Assembly: GCA_913061115.1 (NCBI GenBank)
Contig: CAJXTK010000007.1
Coordinates: 1 to 40,736, forward strand
DNA length: 40,736 nt
From: an uncultured Haliea sp.
GTDB taxonomy: Bacteria; Pseudomonadota; Gammaproteobacteria; Pseudomonadales; Halieaceae
Direction of reading: 5' to 3'
The position numbers and the translations under genes were made by a program. Positions 1 through 9,819 of the stretch are shown piece after piece. A model generated the notes under the pieces. It saw nothing but the letters and a program-made list of their open reading frames with translations, was not told the origin of the DNA and ran no database searches. Positions within the stretch are counted from its first letter, which is position 1, and each line of letters opens with the position of its first letter.

Positions 1-2199
1 AGCGATCCGGGTTGGTCGGCGACAGGCAGCGGCGCCAGTATTCGTAATTTGGGCGGTCCTACCGGCGCCTGGCTAGCCGATGTGTTTTTCTCTTTGGTGG
101 GCTATGCCGCCTATCTCTTCCCTTTAATGCTAGCGTATCGCGCGGTTGCGCTCCTGCTCCAGCGTACCAATGAAGAGCATTTTGACTGGACCACATTCGG
201 CATTCGGGTTCTCGGGCTGGTATTGGTGATGATATCCGGTACTGCGCTTGCAGCCATGAATGATACCGGAATCTCTGTATTACCCCAAGGAACGGGCGGG
301 ATTCTGGGTCAGGCGATCAGTGGTGGTTTCACGGTGGCTTTTAGTGCGACAGGGGGTCGCATGATACTGGTAGCCATTTTTCTATTCGGAATGACGATAT
401 TCACCGATCTTAGCTGGCTTACGACGGCAGAAAAAGTCGGAGCATGGAGTATCTTGGCATTTAACGCTGCTCGACAACGTCTCACCAAGGGCATTGAGGA
501 CTTCCGGACAACCCGGCAACGCGAAAAGGCTGTGGAGGCACGCAAGGTTGTCATCACGGAATTTGTTGAAAAAGGGAAGAAGCGTCAGCCGCCGAAAATT
601 AAACCGTTAAAAGGCCCGGTTGAGAAGAGCGATAGACTCGAACGGGAAAAACAACAAACGTTGTTTGAGGCCCCAGCGACTGGCGACCTTCCGCATCTTG
701 AGTTGCTCGATGAGATGATAAAGGACCACACCCGAGGGTTTTCCAAGGAGGCTCTCGAAGGCCTCTCCAAATTACTCGAGTTGAAGCTGCTTGATTTTGG
801 CATCTCTGCCGAAGTGGTCGCCGTCTATCCCGGTCCGGTCGTCACGCGGTTTGAAATTCAGCCAGCGCCGGGCATCAAAGTATCGCGCATCTCCAACTTG
901 GCCAAGGATCTGGCGCGCTCTTTGTCTGTTATTAGTGTGCGGGTGGTAGAGGTAATACCTGGCAAGTCAGTCGTTGGCATCGAAATCCCCAATGAGGACA
1001 GGGAAATCGTTAACTTCAGGGAAGTGCTTTCATCAACCGTTTTTGAGGAGTCAAAGTCACCGTTGACGCTGGCCCTAGGACACGATATTTCCGGCCAGCC
1101 GATAGTGGCCGATCTGGCAAAAATGCCACACCTGCTAGTCGCTGGCACCACCGGCTCAGGAAAATCCGTTGGCGTAAACTCCATGTTGCTGAGCCTGTTG
1201 TTCAAGTCCGGACCGGCAGATGTGCGTCTGATCATGGTGGACCCTAAAATGCTGGAACTGTCTGTGTATGATGGCATTCCGCACTTACTGACGCCCGTCA
1301 TCACCGACATGAAGGACGCGGCGAATGGCCTGCGCTGGTGTGTGGCGGAAATGGAGCGACGCTACAAATTAATGGCGTCTATGGGTGTGCGGAATCTTGC
1401 CGGTTACAATCGCAAGGTCGATGATGCCGCGAAGGCGGGGACCCCACTGACTGATCCGTTTTGGAAGCCAGATCCACTTTTTGCCGAAACCGATGAACAG
1501 CAAAGCCCGCCCAATCTGGAAAAACTGCCCAGTATTGTGGTCGTGATTGACGAGTTCGCCGACATGATTATGATTGTTGGAAAGACGGTGGAGCAGCTTA
1601 TCGCCCGCATTGCACAAAAAGCACGAGCCGCCGGTATCCACCTGATACTTGCCACGCAGCGCCCATCGGTGGATGTGATCACCGGCCTCATTAAGGCCAA
1701 TGTACCGACCAGAATTGCGTTTCAGGTTTCTTCAAAAATTGACTCACGCACCATCCTCGACCAGGGTGGAGCGGAACAACTTCTGGGCCATGGCGATATG
1801 CTGTATCTGCCACCCGGCAGCGGTGTGCCCACGCGGGTGCACGGTGCATTTTGTAGCGACGAAGAAGTACATCGCGTCGTTGCTGATTGGAAACGTCGTG
1901 GTGACCCCTTGTATATCGAAGGTTTACTTGACGAGGGCAGTAGTACGGCGGTTACCCCCGGAGAACTTCAGTCAGAGGCATCGGGCCAAGACGATGAGAC
2001 CGATGCGCTATACGATGAAGCGGTCTATTACGTTACGCAGAGTCGTCGTGCCTCAATATCTTCCGTGCAGCGTAAGTTACGCGTGGGCTACAATCGCGCC
2101 GCACGTCTGATTGAAGCGATGGAAGCGGCCGGTATCGTTACTGATATGGGCACTAATGGACAGCGCGAAGTACTTGCGCCGCCTCCGCCAGAGGCCTAA
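1..2199 (+). CDS. ftsK: DNA translocase FtsK, 5' end cut by the window
   Basis: FtsK is a membrane-anchored ATPase that pumps DNA at the division septum and activates XerCD recombination at dif during chromosome segregation. The frame is open from base 1, and the first residues ([11 protein letters not shown]) already match the periplasmic loop of the FtsK N-terminal membrane domain, so the in-frame TTG at 49 is not the true start; the start lies before the window. Visible in order: the last transmembrane segments, a short charged linker (about 480-700), the alpha/beta motor with Walker A GTTGSGKS (about 1144-1170) and Walker B IDEFAD (about 1546-1563), and a C-terminal winged-helix gamma domain ([20 protein letters not shown], about 2041-2100) that reads KOPS. 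The linker is short compared with E. coli FtsK, as in Pseudomonas. The gene ends 19 bases before lolA and heads the housekeeping run. Confidence 0.97.
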   Translation, partial: SDPGWSATGSGASIRNLGGPTGAWLADVFFSLVGYAAYLFPLMLAYRAVALLLQRTNEEHFDWTTFGIRVLGLVLVMISGTALAAMNDTGISVLPQGTGGILGQAISGGFTVAFSATGGRMILVAIFLFGMTIFTDLSWLTTAEKVGAWSILAFNAARQRLTKGIEDFRTTRQREKAVEARKVVITEFVEKGKKRQPPKIKPLKGPVEKSDRLEREKQQTLFEAPATGDLPHLELLDEMIKDHTRGFSKEALEGLSKLLELKLLDFGISAEVVAVYPGPVVTRFEIQPAPGIKVSRISNLAKDLARSLSVISVRVVEVIPGKSVVGIEIPNEDREIVNFREVLSSTVFEESKSPLTLALGHDISGQPIVADLAKMPHLLVAGTTGSGKSVGVNSMLLSLLFKSGPADVRLIMVDPKMLELSVYDGIPHLLTPVITDMKDAANGLRWCVAEMERRYKLMASMGVRNLAGYNRKVDDAAKAGTPLTDPFWKPDPLFAETDEQQSPPNLEKLPSIVVVIDEFADMIMIVGKTVEQLIARIAQKARAAGIHLILATQRPSVDVITGLIKANVPTRIAFQVSSKIDSRTILDQGGAEQLLGHGDMLYLPPGSGVPTRVHGAFCSDEEVHRVVADWKRRGDPLYIEGLLDEGSSTAVTPGELQSEASGQDDETDALYDEAVYYVTQSRRASISSVQRKLRVGYNRAARLIEAMEAAGIVTDMGTNGQREVLAPPPPEA

Positions 2200-2218
2200 C
2201 CGGATAGCTGAATAACCT

Positions 2219-2836
2219 ATGACAAAATATTTTTTTGCCGCATGGCTGAGTATCGCGCCTCTATTATCTGTGGCTCAGTCCAGCGCCGATGTTAATGCGC
2301 TGCTAGTGCTATTGGAGCAATTTGAGCAGGTACAGGGAAGCTTCTCGCAACGCCAATTTGGGCAGGACAACATTTTACTGACAGAATCTAGCGGTGAATT
2401 TCGTGTGCTTCGGCCGAGTTATTTTGCATGGGAAGTGCTCAGTCCTGATCAACAGTTGATAATCGTCGGTCCGGAGTTTATCTGGCATTACGATCGCGAC
2501 CTTGAAACGGTAACGCGCCGCCCTGTGACCGACGACGCGGAGATGGTGCCGTTAAAAATACTCGGCGGCGATGCAGAAAAACTACAAGAAAAATTTCATA
2601 TCGTACGTCAAAGTGAGGACGTATTTGTTCTCACCCCGCTGTCCGAAGGTGTGGGATTCAAGCAACTTACGCTGTATGTAGGTCAGGCGCAGCTGGGCGG
2701 CATGAAAATTCAGGATAACCTCGACCAGTTTGTGGACATAAAATTTACTGATTTAGACGCAGATGTCGAGCTCAGCAGCGCAGACTTCGAGTTCACTCCA
2801 CCTCCGGGAACTGATCTTTTCTACTATGACCAGTGA
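2219..2836 (+). CDS. lolA: Outer-membrane lipoprotein carrier protein LolA
   Basis: LolA is the periplasmic chaperone that takes lipoproteins released by LolCDE and delivers them to LolB in the outer membrane. The 205-residue product starts with a Sec signal peptide ([19 protein letters not shown]) and continues with the typical LolA pattern: VQGSFSQ near the mature N-terminus, [15 protein letters not shown], a [16 protein letters not shown] strand pair and a C-terminal [11 protein letters not shown]. Length is normal for the family. It lies 19 bases after ftsK, and its stop overlaps the start of rarA by 11 bases, which suggests translational coupling. The ftsK-lolA-rarA order is the usual one in gammaproteobacteria. 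Confidence 0.96.
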   Translation: MTKYFFAAWLSIAPLLSVAQSSADVNALLVLLEQFEQVQGSFSQRQFGQDNILLTESSGEFRVLRPSYFAWEVLSPDQQLIIVGPEFIWHYDRDLETVTRRPVTDDAEMVPLKILGGDAEKLQEKFHIVRQSEDVFVLTPLSEGVGFKQLTLYVGQAQLGGMKIQDNLDQFVDIKFTDLDADVELSSADFEFTPPPGTDLFYYDQ

Positions 2837-4172
2837 CCTGTTTGAGTCTGCGAGCACCGGCTCTTCGCAGGAAGCTGGCGCGCCAGAAGTAGGGTATCAA
2901 CCGCTTGCTGCGCGCTTGCGTCCGCAAAGCCTCGCTGATTATGCCGGACAGGTGCACATTCTTGCTCTCGGCAAACCTCTCAGGCAGGCCATCGATACCC
3001 ATCAATTACACTCCATGATTTTTTGGGGCCCGCCCGGCGTCGGCAAAACGACGCTGGCCAGAATCGCAGCGGAGCATGCGCAAGCACATTTTATCCAGCT
3101 GTCTGCGGTACTCAGTGGCGTCAAGGATATCCGCGAAGCCATTGCGCAGGCACGGCAGCACAAGCTCAATAAGCAAGATACGGTGCTGTTTGTGGATGAG
3201 GTCCACCGTTTCAATAAATCGCAACAGGATGCATTTCTACCCTATGTAGAAGACGGCACCTTTATTTTTATTGGTGCGACCACAGAAAATCCGTCCTTTG
3301 AACTGAATAACGCGCTGTTGTCGCGCGCGCGCGTCTATAAATTACGTCCACTGGAGCCTGCCGAAATCGAATCGGTATTGGGTCGCGGGATTGCGGCATT
3401 GGGAGACGGGGTGAGTGCAGACGACGGTTGCCTGGGATTGATTGCGGCCCAAGCCGACGGCGATGCGCGGCGCGCACTGAACCTATTGGAACTGGCCGCG
3501 GATTTGGCGGAGGAGGGCAGGATTACCACAAATACCCTCGAGGAGGTCCTGCAAGCTTCGCTGCGACGATTTGACAAGGGCGGTGACCTCTTTTACGACC
3601 AGATAAGCGCTTTACACAAAGCTGTCAGAGGCAGCGCTCCGGACGCCGCTGTGTACTGGTTTTGCCGCATGCTCGACGGCGGTTGTGACCCTTTGTACGT
3701 TGCCCGCCGCGTGGTGCGAATGGCCAGTGAGGATATCGGGAATGCTGATCCTCGTGCACTCACCCTAGCCCTTGAGGCATGGCAGGTACAGGAGCGCCTT
3801 GGCAGCCCAGAGGGAGAGCTAGCTATCGCGCAGGCCATTATTTACCTGGCGTGTGCTGCAAAAAGTAATGCCGTCTACATGGCTTATAACGCGGCCCGCT
3901 CAGAGGTGGCACAAGGGAGGTCTGAAGAAGTACCCCTGCATTTGCGCAATGCACCCACAACGTTAATGAAAGCAATGGATCATGGTACTGGATACCGTTA
4001 CGCCCATGACGAACCGGAGGCCTACGCGGCCGGAGAGAATTATTTTCCCGAGGCGCTGCAAGATCGCCAGTACTATTTTCCCATGGATCGGGGGCTAGAG
4101 CAGAAAATTCAGGAAAAGCTCAAATACCTGCGTGAGCGCGATAAAACCAGTACAATTCTACGCTACAAATGA
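2826..4172 (+). CDS. rarA: Replication-associated recombination protein RarA (MgsA), AAA+ ATPase
   Basis: RarA is a clamp-loader-like AAA+ ATPase that acts at stalled replication forks. With the ATG at 2826 the protein has 448 residues, the usual size. The N-terminal [18 protein letters not shown] box is a family signature. Walker A is GPPGVGKT at residues 68-75, Walker B is LFVDEVHR around 121-128, and the sensor region reads [13 protein letters not shown]. The C-terminal half ([24 protein letters not shown]) is the tetramerisation domain. A longer frame opens at 2763, but that extension lies inside lolA and has no family counterpart, so 2826 is preferred. The start overlaps the lolA stop by 11 bases. 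Confidence 0.96.
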   Translation: MTSDLFESASTGSSQEAGAPEVGYQPLAARLRPQSLADYAGQVHILALGKPLRQAIDTHQLHSMIFWGPPGVGKTTLARIAAEHAQAHFIQLSAVLSGVKDIREAIAQARQHKLNKQDTVLFVDEVHRFNKSQQDAFLPYVEDGTFIFIGATTENPSFELNNALLSRARVYKLRPLEPAEIESVLGRGIAALGDGVSADDGCLGLIAAQADGDARRALNLLELAADLAEEGRITTNTLEEVLQASLRRFDKGGDLFYDQISALHKAVRGSAPDAAVYWFCRMLDGGCDPLYVARRVVRMASEDIGNADPRALTLALEAWQVQERLGSPEGELAIAQAIIYLACAAKSNAVYMAYNAARSEVAQGRSEEVPLHLRNAPTTLMKAMDHGTGYRYAHDEPEAYAAGENYFPEALQDRQYYFPMDRGLEQKIQEKLKYLRERDKTSTILRYK

Positions 4173-4187
4173 GCTAGTCTTACTATC

Positions 4188-4565
4188 ATGAAATACCTTT
4201 TGTTTGTCGCTATTGGTGGAGCTTCCGGTGCAGTATCGCGTCATCTGTTAGCGAGCTGGTTACATGGGGTGTGGGAAGGAAAAGCGCCTGTCGGAACACT
4301 GCTGGTGAATGTTGTAGGGTCTTTTGCCATTGGTGTCGCTTACGTGATACTGGTGGAACGTCAGCTTATCCACTCGGACTGGCGTGGTTTGTCGATGGTG
4401 GGCTTCCTTGGAGCATTTACCACGTTTTCGACTTTTTCTCTTGAAACAGTCAGTCTGTTTGAAGCCGGAGACTCCATTCAGGCATTAGCTTACATGTTCG
4501 GCAGCACCATTGTTTGCGTGATAATGGCGGCTCTTGCAATGCAATTGACCCGGACTCTGCTATAA
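4188..4565 (+). CDS. crcB: Fluoride ion channel CrcB/FluC
   Basis: This 125-residue membrane protein is a Fluc-family fluoride exporter, which works as an antiparallel dimer. It has four predicted transmembrane helices. The family motifs are all present: GGASGAVSRHL near the N-terminus, GTLLVNVVGSFAIG with the conserved Asn in helix 2, and GFLGAFTTFSTFSLE, whose phenylalanines line the fluoride path. It lies 15 bases after rarA and 54 bases before serS. No crcB-type fluoride riboswitch was recognised upstream, as expected since the gene is embedded in an operon. Confidence 0.95.
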   Translation: MKYLLFVAIGGASGAVSRHLLASWLHGVWEGKAPVGTLLVNVVGSFAIGVAYVILVERQLIHSDWRGLSMVGFLGAFTTFSTFSLETVSLFEAGDSIQALAYMFGSTIVCVIMAALAMQLTRTLL

Positions 4566-4619
4566 CCCAGCGGGCGCAAAGGCGTTCATTTTACACACTT
4601 TGTCACAGGAATTAGAACG

Positions 4620-5918
4620 ATGTTGGATATCAAGGCGGTCAGACAAGACCCCCAGGGAATCTCAGAGGCCCTCGCCACTCGAGGCTTCGTTTTCAATGTG
4701 GAGAATTTCACGACACTCGACGCTCGTCGCAGGCAAGCTGATATAGATAGCCAAAGCCTATTGGCAGAGCGCAAGAGTGCTTCAAAGAAAATAGGGGTGC
4801 TGGTGGGTGAAGGCATGAGCGTAGACGATGCCAAAGCTGAAGTGAGTGAAACGCTGAAGAAAATTGCGACTCAGGTTGAGGCACTCACAGAGCAAGCCAA
4901 GCAAGCCCAGAGCGAGCTGGAGGAGCTGCTTTTGGGTGCGCCCAATATTCCTGGCAAGGATGTGCCCACTGGCGTCAGTGAAGCAGACAACCTTGAAGTA
5001 CTGCGCTGGGGCGAGCCGAAAGTCTTTGAATTCCAAGTAAGAGATCATGTTGCGCTAGGAGAAAGGCTGCAACAGCTGGACGGCGAAACGGCTGGAAAAA
5101 TAACCGGCGCGCGCTTTACCGTCATGTACGGTGGCCTAGCCAGGCTGCACCGCGCTCTGATTCAGTTTATGCTCGATCTACATACACAGGAGCACGGGTA
5201 TTCAGAAGTTTACGTCCCGTATATCGTCAACCGCGAATCCTTGATCGGAACCGGACAATTACCCAAGTTCGAGGAAGACCTTTTCAAACTCAGCGGAGAT
5301 CAGGGCTTGTACCTTAGCCCAACCGCTGAAGTGCCTGTGACCAATATCGCGCGCGATCGTATTTTCGAAGACGCCGAGCTGGGTGACAGTGGTCTGCGCT
5401 TCGCCTGCCATACGCCGTGCTTTCGAAGTGAGGCTGGAAGTTACGGTCGCGATACGCGAGGTATGATCCGCCAACATCAATTTGAGAAAGTAGAGCTGGT
5501 GCGACTGGTACGTGCGCTCCAATCCGATGAGGCTTTGGAGCAACTGACCGGCCACGCCGAGACCGTGTTACAGCGGCTAGATTTACCCTATCGCAAGGTT
5601 GTTCTGTGTACTGGCGATCTGGGTTTTTCCGCTACAAAGACCTACGACCTAGAAGTCTGGTTACCAGCGCAGGAAACCTATCGTGAGATTTCTTCATGCA
5701 GTAGCTGCGGCGACTACCAGGCGCGCAGAATGCAGGCACGGTGGCGAAACCCGGCAACGGGCAAGCCAGAACTCATGCATACGGTAAATGGCTCTGGCCT
5801 TGCCGTGGGGCGTACTCTGGTCGCGATAATGGAAAATTATCAACGCGCCGACGGCAGTATCAGCATTCCACCCATACTACAGCCCTATATGGGTGGTGTT
5901 AACGAGCTCGGAGCATAA
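4620..5918 (+). CDS. serS: Seryl-tRNA synthetase
   Basis: SerS charges tRNA-Ser (and tRNA-Sec where present) with serine in the cytoplasm. The 432-residue protein has the N-terminal antiparallel coiled-coil arm that grips the tRNA long arm (about residues 30-105, charged and Ala/Leu rich), then the class II catalytic core. Seen in the core are TAEVPVTNI, motif 2 [20 protein letters not shown] (about 270-290) and motif 3 [18 protein letters not shown] (391-408). The ATG at 4620 follows a weak AGGA site. The downstream gene cysG begins 4 bases after the serS stop, so the two are probably cotranscribed. Confidence 0.98.
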   Translation: MLDIKAVRQDPQGISEALATRGFVFNVENFTTLDARRRQADIDSQSLLAERKSASKKIGVLVGEGMSVDDAKAEVSETLKKIATQVEALTEQAKQAQSELEELLLGAPNIPGKDVPTGVSEADNLEVLRWGEPKVFEFQVRDHVALGERLQQLDGETAGKITGARFTVMYGGLARLHRALIQFMLDLHTQEHGYSEVYVPYIVNRESLIGTGQLPKFEEDLFKLSGDQGLYLSPTAEVPVTNIARDRIFEDAELGDSGLRFACHTPCFRSEAGSYGRDTRGMIRQHQFEKVELVRLVRALQSDEALEQLTGHAETVLQRLDLPYRKVVLCTGDLGFSATKTYDLEVWLPAQETYREISSCSSCGDYQARRMQARWRNPATGKPELMHTVNGSGLAVGRTLVAIMENYQRADGSISIPPILQPYMGGVNELGA

Positions 5919-5922
5919 CGCG

Positions 5923-7311
5923 TTGGAGTTTCTTCCCATCTGCCTGAGACTCGTTGACGCTCCGGTGGTATTAGTGGGAGGAGGTACTGTCGCCACACGC
6001 AAGGCCCGATTGTTATTGCGCGCTGGCGCCAGCCTGACGGTGGTATCTCCTACCCTAAGCAATGAGTTGGAGCAAATGCTGACTGAGCACTTGGGCGTGT
6101 GGCGCCAGGCCCGCTACAGTGAGGTGGAGCTGCACGGCAAGACCTTGGTGGTAGCTGCAACAGCCGACCAAGTAACGAACGAACAGATCTATCACGATGC
6201 CACCGCGGCGTCGATCCTCGTCAATGTGGTTGATTCTCCAGAGTTTTGTACTTTTATCTTTCCCTCAATAGTTGATCGTGACCCGCTACTAATTGCAATC
6301 AGCAGTAGCGGTCGCAGTCCTGTGCTCGCAAGAATTCTGCGGCGCAAGATAGAGGCTCTAGTGCCTTCAGCGTATGGGCGACTGGCGAATTTTGCGGGAC
6401 GTTTTCGCCAGCTAGTAAAAGACACGATACCGTTGGATACACCCCGTAGACTCTTTTGGGAACAGGCTCTGGAAGGGGCTGTAGCTGAGCAGGTGTTGGC
6501 CGGCAGGGAGAACCAAGCGGAGCAACAATTACACGAGCGCCTGCGCGATACCAGCAGTCTCCATGTGGGTGAAGTCTACCTTATTGGCGCTGGCCCCGGT
6601 GACCCCGACTTGCTGACCTTCAAGGCCGCAAGATTACTGCAAAGTGCCGATGTCGTGTTATACGATCGACTGGTGTCTCCAGCCATTGTGGATATGACAA
6701 GGCGCGATGCAGAGCGTATCTATGTGGGCAAGCGACAATCCGATCACAGCCTGCCACAGACACAAATCAATCAATTACTGGTGGATCTGGCGCAACAAGG
6801 TAAACGTGTCGTGCGCCTCAAGGGGGGTGACCCCTTTATATTCGGACGGGGCGGGGAGGAGATCGAACTGCTGGCCAAGCTCGGAATTCCATTTCAAGTG
6901 GTGCCGGGAATTTCCGCAGCGAACGGGGCCGCGTGCTATGCGGGTATTCCCCTAACCCACCGGGACTATGCACACTCTGTGCGGTTCGTTGCCGGACACC
7001 TTAAAGGGGATTCCTTGGAATACGATTGGAGCCAGTTTCAATCTCCAATGGAAACCTTGGTGTTCTACATGGGGTCAGTGGGCTTGCCGAGCATCTGTGC
7101 GCAACTGCAGGCGCATGGTAGATCGGGTGAAACACCCATTGCACTCGTAGAAAGGGGGACGTTACTAGACCAGCGAGTGTTGGTGGGAACGCTTGCGACG
7201 ATGGCCGATATCGTGGCGCACGCAAAACCCAGAGCGCCTACATTGATTATCATCGGTGACGTGGTGCTCCTGCATAAGGACCTGTCTTGGTTTGGTCAGG
7301 CTCCTAGCTAG
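5923..7311 (+). CDS. cysG: Siroheme synthase CysG (multifunctional)
   Basis: CysG converts uroporphyrinogen III to siroheme, the cofactor of sulfite and nitrite reductases. The N-terminal half is the NAD-dependent precorrin-2 dehydrogenase/ferrochelatase (VGGGTVATRKARLLLRAGA, then NVVDSPEFCTFIFPSIVDRD and SSSGRSPVLARILRRK). The C-terminal half, from about residue 217, is the SAM-dependent uroporphyrinogen methyltransferase (LIGAGPGDPDLLTFKAARLL, VRLKGGDPFIFGRGGEE, VVPGISAANG). I chose the TTG at 5923: it gives MEFLPICLRL, matching the family N-terminus, a 462-residue protein of usual length, and a GGAG site 9 bases upstream. In-frame GTGs at 5893 and 5896 would overlap serS and add residues not seen in homologues. 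The 3' end overlaps the convergent prc stop by 4 bases. Confidence 0.96.
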   Translation: MEFLPICLRLVDAPVVLVGGGTVATRKARLLLRAGASLTVVSPTLSNELEQMLTEHLGVWRQARYSEVELHGKTLVVAATADQVTNEQIYHDATAASILVNVVDSPEFCTFIFPSIVDRDPLLIAISSSGRSPVLARILRRKIEALVPSAYGRLANFAGRFRQLVKDTIPLDTPRRLFWEQALEGAVAEQVLAGRENQAEQQLHERLRDTSSLHVGEVYLIGAGPGDPDLLTFKAARLLQSADVVLYDRLVSPAIVDMTRRDAERIYVGKRQSDHSLPQTQINQLLVDLAQQGKRVVRLKGGDPFIFGRGGEEIELLAKLGIPFQVVPGISAANGAACYAGIPLTHRDYAHSVRFVAGHLKGDSLEYDWSQFQSPMETLVFYMGSVGLPSICAQLQAHGRSGETPIALVERGTLLDQRVLVGTLATMADIVAHAKPRAPTLIIIGDVVLLHKDLSWFGQAPS

Positions 7312-9461
7312 TGTACTGCTTCTTCCTCCTGATGCAGCGCATAGCGACGTTGTTTCAGTAACAAAGCATCCGCCAGTACGTAACCGGCTTCCATGAGCAG
7401 TACGTCATCGGTAACATCTTCTTCGTCTTCTTGATCAACGTCATCGTCATTGTCAGTTTCGTTAGCGGCTAGCGGATCAAGATCATCGCTATGGCTATCT
7501 TCATCTTTATCCTCGTCGTCCTGCAACGCAGTCAGCAACTCTTCTCCTTTTGCCTTGCGTCGTTTATTCTCTATGCTAAGCGCTTTTTCTTTCTGTGTGT
7601 CACGCAGCGCGATGCGAGACTTTTCATTCAGCGGCAGTGCAGTCATTTCACGCGCTGCCTGCGCCATTTCTATCTGGTCCTCCAGAAAGATAAAGTCCGG
7701 GTTATGTGCACTGCGTTCTAGAAATTGCGTCTGAATATCAGGTAATACGGAGGAGAAATCATCGTAATTAATATGCCGCACAGGACTGATCTGGTCCCAG
7801 CGAAGAGCGTGATCCAGCGCGCTTTCACCGATCTCAGTGGTGTCATATATAGATGGAAATTCCACATCGGGAATAACCCCTCGATGCTGGGTGCTTTCAC
7901 CGGAGATACGATAAAATTTACTCTCGGTGATCTTTAGCTGTCCTTCAGTGAGCGGAACAAGCGTTTGCACCGTACCCTTACCAAAAGACGAGTCACCCAC
8001 AATAATCGCTCGATCGTAGTCCTGCATGGCTCCAGCAAAGATTTCCGACGCCGACGCGCTCAGGCGATTGACCAGAACTACTAGCGGACCTTCGTAGTAG
8101 GGGCTCTTCAAACGCTTTCCATCGCGCCATACACGGCGAGAGGAGTGGCGGATCTGGACGGTAGGGCCGTATTCAATAAACAGACCTGTGAGTTCGTTGG
8201 CCTCTTGCAGCGAACCACCACCATTATTACGTAGGTCGATGATAATGCCATCCACCCCGTCGATCTCCAATTCCTGTAATAGCTTTTTAACGTCCCGCGT
8301 AGTGCTCTTGTAGTCTTTTTCGCCACGACGCATCGCGTCGAAATCGATATAAAAAGCAGGAATATCGATCACGCCAATTTTTATGATTTCATCCCCAGCG
8401 GGTATTTCCAGCATCTTTTTCTGCGCGGACTGTTCCTCAAGCTTCACCTTGTTACGCACAATGGTGATCACTTTACGTTCATCGGTAGACTTGGATTTAG
8501 CCGGAATAACCTCTAGCCGAACAGTCGTATCCTTGGGGCCTCGAATCAGCTGCACCACCTCATCCAGGCGCCAGCCAATGATGTCTTCAAGCGCTCCATC
8601 CACACCTTGCCCAACGGACACGATGCGGTCCGAGGGCCTTAATTCTCCCTCCTTGTCAGCAGGGCCCTTGGCAACGAGGCTGGACACCTTGGTGTACTCA
8701 TCTTCCATTTGGAGCACAGCACCAATACCCTCCAATGACAGGCTCATATTGATATTAAAGTTCTCGGTACTTCGTGGAGATAAATAATTGGTGTGCGGGT
8801 CGTACAGTTCCGTCAAGGCATTTGCATAAATCTGGAATACATCCTGACTGTTATATTTCGTGACGCTCTGCAGCTGTCGGTCGTAACGCTTTTGCAATGT
8901 TGGGACAATTTCGTCGTCATCTTTGTCAGCAATTTTAAGACTCAAAACCTGGTTTTTTAACTGCTTGCGCCACCGGTCGTCTAATTCTGCTTGATCTTTA
9001 GCCCACCGGCGATCTTCCATGTCAAGCGGATAGCTTTCGTCAATAGTGAAATCCATAGCCGCTACGGTTTCAGGTAGGGTGTCGGACACGTTATTCAATC
9101 GGTCCTGTACTCGCTGGTGATACCGGTTAAAGATCGTGAAGCCGGCGTCAAGCTTGCCTTCCTGTAGCTGGTCATCCATGACAGATCGGTACTGTTCGAA
9201 GTCGGCCAAATCAACTGCGGTAAAGAACATTTTTCCACTGTCTAGACTGTTAATATAATTGTCTAAGTGTTGTGATGAAAGCTCGTCGCCATAGGGCAAC
9301 TTGGCGTAATGACGCTCCTGAAGCTTAGCAACCATTTCTACCGCGGTATCTCGTTGCTGCTCCGTGTACTCAATGATGCTCCAGGCGGGAAAGCAGACGC
9401 TCAATAGCAAAGCAAGCGATGCGACGCGACCAGTCATTTTGGTGTGGTGTAATAAATTCAA
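7308..9461 (-). CDS. prc: Carboxy-terminal (tail-specific) processing protease Prc/Tsp
   Basis: Prc is a periplasmic serine protease of family S41 that trims or degrades proteins from their C-terminus, including PBP3 and MepS in E. coli. The 717-residue product has a signal peptide (GRVASLALLLSVCFPAWS), the N-terminal helical domain, DPHTNYLSPRSTENFN, a PDZ domain (SLEGIGAVLQMEDEY onward) and the S41 core. The dyad is visible: the middle Ser of SASASE (Ser470) and the Lys of SFGKGTVQ (Lys495), 25 residues apart as in E. coli Tsp. The start is a TTG at 9461 with AGGA upstream; an ATG at 9437 is an alternative that still leaves an intact signal peptide. Near the C-terminus there is a very acidic Asp/Glu-rich segment (about 7430-7530) not present in E. 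coli Prc. Confidence 0.95.
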   Translation of the reverse strand: MNLLHHTKMTGRVASLALLLSVCFPAWSIIEYTEQQRDTAVEMVAKLQERHYAKLPYGDELSSQHLDNYINSLDSGKMFFTAVDLADFEQYRSVMDDQLQEGKLDAGFTIFNRYHQRVQDRLNNVSDTLPETVAAMDFTIDESYPLDMEDRRWAKDQAELDDRWRKQLKNQVLSLKIADKDDDEIVPTLQKRYDRQLQSVTKYNSQDVFQIYANALTELYDPHTNYLSPRSTENFNINMSLSLEGIGAVLQMEDEYTKVSSLVAKGPADKEGELRPSDRIVSVGQGVDGALEDIIGWRLDEVVQLIRGPKDTTVRLEVIPAKSKSTDERKVITIVRNKVKLEEQSAQKKMLEIPAGDEIIKIGVIDIPAFYIDFDAMRRGEKDYKSTTRDVKKLLQELEIDGVDGIIIDLRNNGGGSLQEANELTGLFIEYGPTVQIRHSSRRVWRDGKRLKSPYYEGPLVVLVNRLSASASEIFAGAMQDYDRAIIVGDSSFGKGTVQTLVPLTEGQLKITESKFYRISGESTQHRGVIPDVEFPSIYDTTEIGESALDHALRWDQISPVRHINYDDFSSVLPDIQTQFLERSAHNPDFIFLEDQIEMAQAAREMTALPLNEKSRIALRDTQKEKALSIENKRRKAKGEELLTALQDDEDKDEDSHSDDLDPLAANETDNDDDVDQEDEEDVTDDVLLMEAGYVLADALLLKQRRYALHQEEEAVH

Positions 9462-9598
9462 AATATTCCTACCTGATATAAGCGTCGAACGCTCGGGTTG
9501 TAATCATACCTGTATGGACGCTGTCATTTGAATAAAGTTCATCTTCAACCACGTCGAGACCCTATTGTTCTGATTCTGCCCATCTATCGTTACGTTAC

Positions 9599-9613
9599 AA
9601 TAGCTTAGCTATT
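9599..9613. promoter_or_regulatory. Short perfect palindrome, possible operator
   Basis: The sequence is AATAGCT-T-AGCTATT: seven-base arms around one central base, in the AT-rich middle of the prc/GST intergenic region. The size fits a repressor half-site pair. Which protein binds it, if any, is unknown. Confidence 0.35.
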
Positions 9614-9700
9614 ATATAGGTTATAGACAATGGCATATACAGTCCCACATCCCGCGCGCGACCAGTGGGCATTCATCGGGCCGGTTTGATTAAACCTAAC

Positions 9701-9717
9701 GATAGTGACACACTATC
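9701..9717. promoter_or_regulatory. Inverted repeat upstream of the GST-led operon, possible operator
   Basis: GATAGTG-ACA-CACTATC has seven-base arms with a three-base spacer and lies about 100 bases before the first gene of the operon that encodes a TetR-type regulator (12867). Nine bases of it, ATAGTGACA, also occur in the long palindrome at 15847-15875, so one regulator could recognise both. That link is inference. Confidence 0.4.
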
Positions 9718-9819
9718 TGCCAATAGGTAGGAAGCTGCATAGCGCCTGTTCCGAAAGAATCGAGTGCGGCGGCTTGATTCTGCTGCTATTGCCTGCAGCG
9801 ACACACAGCGAGACTCTAT

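Larger units (their letters stand above)
9462..9819. other. Intergenic region between divergent prc and the GST-led operon (358 bases)
   Basis: No protein-coding frame or RNA gene is recognised here. The region must hold the promoters of prc (minus) and of the GST-led operon (plus). It contains two short perfect inverted repeats (9599-9613 and 9701-9717), listed separately, and an AT-rich stretch around 9600-9625. Confidence 0.7.

Noticed and set aside
49-51. TTG as the ftsK start
   Set aside because: The frame is open to base 1 and the residues before the TTG already match FtsK, so the gene is cut by the window edge.
2763-2825. N-terminal extension of RarA
   Set aside because: It lies inside lolA and does not resemble RarA N-termini; the ATG at 2826 does.
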